Shown: positions 63,045 through 64,000 of the stretch, one piece after another
How the letters are laid out: every line of letters begins with the position of its first letter
Numbering within the stretch: the first letter of the stretch is position 1
Source: an uncultured Emticicia sp.
GTDB taxonomy: Bacteria; Bacteroidota; Bacteroidia; Cytophagales; Spirosomataceae
Direction of reading: 5' to 3'
NCBI RefSeq assembly: GCF_937903345.1
Contig: NZ_CALCZQ010000069.1
Coordinates: 11,018-75,017, forward strand
Length of the DNA: 64,000 bases
Translations under genes and position numbers: made by a program
Notes under the pieces: model-generated
Seen by the model: only the letters and a program-made list of their open reading frames with translations
The model's database searches: none
Told to the model about the DNA's origin: nothing

Positions 63045-63088
63045 TTTATCACAAAAAAAGAGCCATACCATAAAATGATACTCTTTTT
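63045..63088 (-). terminator. Terminator of the LysR gene; carries the 22-nt repeat
   Basis: On the minus strand AAAAAGAG pairs with CTCTTTTT, and inside it TATCA pairs with TGGTA (one T-G), followed by a T run. The hairpin overlaps the LysR stop codon (63087-63089). Bases 63045-63066 repeat those at 62229-62250 exactly. Confidence 0.75.
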
Positions 63089-64000
63089 AAAACTTTTCAA
63101 ACCAATCAAATTTCTCCTGAATAATGACTTCTTTTTGTTCATTGATGTATTTTAAAAATGCAGCAGCTACGGGCGAAAAATTTTTATTTTTCATCCAAAC
63201 TAAATTCCAAACCGAAGTAATAGGAAAACCTTTTACTGGAATTATCTGTAAATCGCCGTGAAGAAGTTCATTCTTGATGCCAATCACTGGCATAATTGAG
63301 CAGCCCAAACCCGCAATAACGGCTTGTTTTACAGCCTCGTTGGAGGTAAGTTCCAATTTTTTTCTAACAGGCAATTTATTTTCTTCAATAAATCGTTCCA
63401 TCACAAGCCTTGTTCCTGAACCTTGTTCTCGATAAATAAGTGGCAAATCTTCAAAAATACTTTTATCGTAGATTTTCTTAGTAAACTTGCTTTTTGTATT
63501 TGCTACTAAAAATAATTTATTTTCTAGTAATTCAATATTTTCAACTTTTAAATTATCGGGTAACACCGATACCAACGAAAAATCAACTTCGTTTTTGTCC
63601 AAACTTTCTATCACTTTTGCTCTATTTGTTACATCCATCATCAATTCTATACCTTCATTTTGGGCAATAAAAGCTGCTAAAAAATAGGGCATCACATATT
63701 TACCAGTCGAAACAACAGAGATTTTTAGGCGGCCCGTGAGCTTTCCTTTGTGTGCCATCGTTTTATAATTAATGGCGTAAACTTCGTTTAATATATTCTC
63801 GGCCGCAAGGGCTATTTCTTTGCCGAAATCTGTTATAAACAGCTTTCTTCCAACCACTTCAGTTAGCGGAATCTCAAATTGGTCTTGCAGGTTTTTTAGC
63901 TGAATTGATACGGCTGGCTGAGTCAAACAAAGTTCCTCAGCAGCTTTAGTAACACTCTGTGTTTGGGTTATTTTGAGAAATACCTGTAATTGATGCAAAG
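63087..64000 (-). CDS. LysR-family transcriptional regulator (start cut by the window end)
   Basis: The protein shows a LysR winged helix-turn-helix (residues about 1-60; VTKAAEELCLTQPAVSIQLKNLQDQF). A periplasmic-binding-protein-like effector domain follows (about 90-295; KISVVSTGKYVMPYFLAAF, YREQGSGTRLVMERFIEE). The overall match is to CbbR/CysB-like regulators. The frame is open to base 64000; the only start seen is a TTG at 63998 where relatives have a few more residues, so the true start is probably just outside. The target genes are not in the window. Confidence 0.88.
   Translation of the reverse strand, partial: LHQLQVFLKITQTQSVTKAAEELCLTQPAVSIQLKNLQDQFEIPLTEVVGRKLFITDFGKEIALAAENILNEVYAINYKTMAHKGKLTGRLKISVVSTGKYVMPYFLAAFIAQNEGIELMMDVTNRAKVIESLDKNEVDFSLVSVLPDNLKVENIELLENKLFLVANTKSKFTKKIYDKSIFEDLPLIYREQGSGTRLVMERFIEENKLPVRKKLELTSNEAVKQAVIAGLGCSIMPVIGIKNELLHGDLQIIPVKGFPITSVWNLVWMKNKNFSPVAAAFLKYINEQKEVIIQEKFDWFEKF

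Noticed and set aside
1..64000. CRISPR arrays, tRNA/rRNA genes, prophage or complete insertion sequences
   Set aside because: No regularly spaced repeats, cloverleaf sequences, rRNA-like stretches, integrase or transposase genes were found by reading both strands; a tRNA scan would be the decisive check.

Overview
The window is AT-rich bacterial DNA from a member of the Bacteroidota, most likely an aerobic Cytophagales bacterium of the Emticicia/Leadbetterella/Spirosoma kind. The phylum call rests on several features: a type IX secretion C-terminal sorting domain protein, a PorE-like OmpA/PD40 protein, an OstA/LptA-like protein, a 378-residue NusB encoded with YajC, DUF1573 and YbbR proteins, a GH97 glycosidase, and starts that lack Shine-Dalgarno sequences. 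The genus is a guess. I found no rRNA, tRNA, CRISPR array, prophage or intact insertion sequence. This is an ordinary chromosomal stretch with a few accessory islands.

Layout. 1-5.3 kb: the 3' part of glpD, a small outer-membrane-type protein, a FadJ-type beta-oxidation protein and an LD-carboxypeptidase. 5.4-10.0 kb: a minus-strand housekeeping cluster (nusB, YtxH, DUF1573, yajC, YbbR, DUF721) followed by an inward-rectifier K+ channel. 10.2-13.3 kb: two tandem secreted S41 peptidases. 13.5-18.4 kb: a sodium/sugar symporter, a DUF5916 protein and a 2OG-Fe(II) oxygenase. 18.5-23 kb: a SWIM/SNF2 helicase, two GNAT acetyltransferases and a Uma2 nuclease gene broken by one in-frame stop. 23-26.7 kb: a two-component system and a nucleotide pyrophosphatase-like enzyme.

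26.9-31.5 kb: a compact plus-strand operon with an exported nucleoside hydrolase, ribokinase, an exported ADP-ribosylglycohydrolase with an extra C-terminal domain, and a GRP-type sugar transporter. Together these look like a route for taking ribose from nucleosides or ADP-ribose compounds outside the inner membrane. 31.5-33.3 kb: one half of an ABC exporter; its motif pattern complements a second half at 52.2-54.0 kb. 34.1-38.4 kb: a four-gene DevBCA/TolC-type tripartite exporter. 38.5-40.6 kb: a divergent MFS/AraC pair. 40.7-49.2 kb: a DUF1569 protein, a T9SS cargo protein, OstA, TilS, the PorE-like protein and an M42 peptidase.

49.2-49.9 kb: a 660-bp gene-poor region with one structured element, upstream of a radical SAM protein with CX4CX2C cysteine spacing. 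52.2-58.7 kb: the second ABC half, GH97 and an Asp-box propeller protein. 58.7-61.1 kb: CspA, VF530, a DEAD-box helicase and an RRM protein (RNA remodelling, cold-shock-like). 61.3-64 kb: a cytosolic-looking trypsin-fold protease, a nucleotidyltransferase/small-protein pair flanked by a 22-nt direct repeat, and the start-truncated gene of a LysR regulator.

The observations most worth following are the secreted nucleoside/ADP-ribose operon, the split heterodimeric ABC exporter, the nonsense-interrupted Uma2 gene, the perfect hairpin touching the start of the 2OG oxygenase gene, and the repeat-flanked nucleotidyltransferase module. No clearly new system is proven by the sequence alone.
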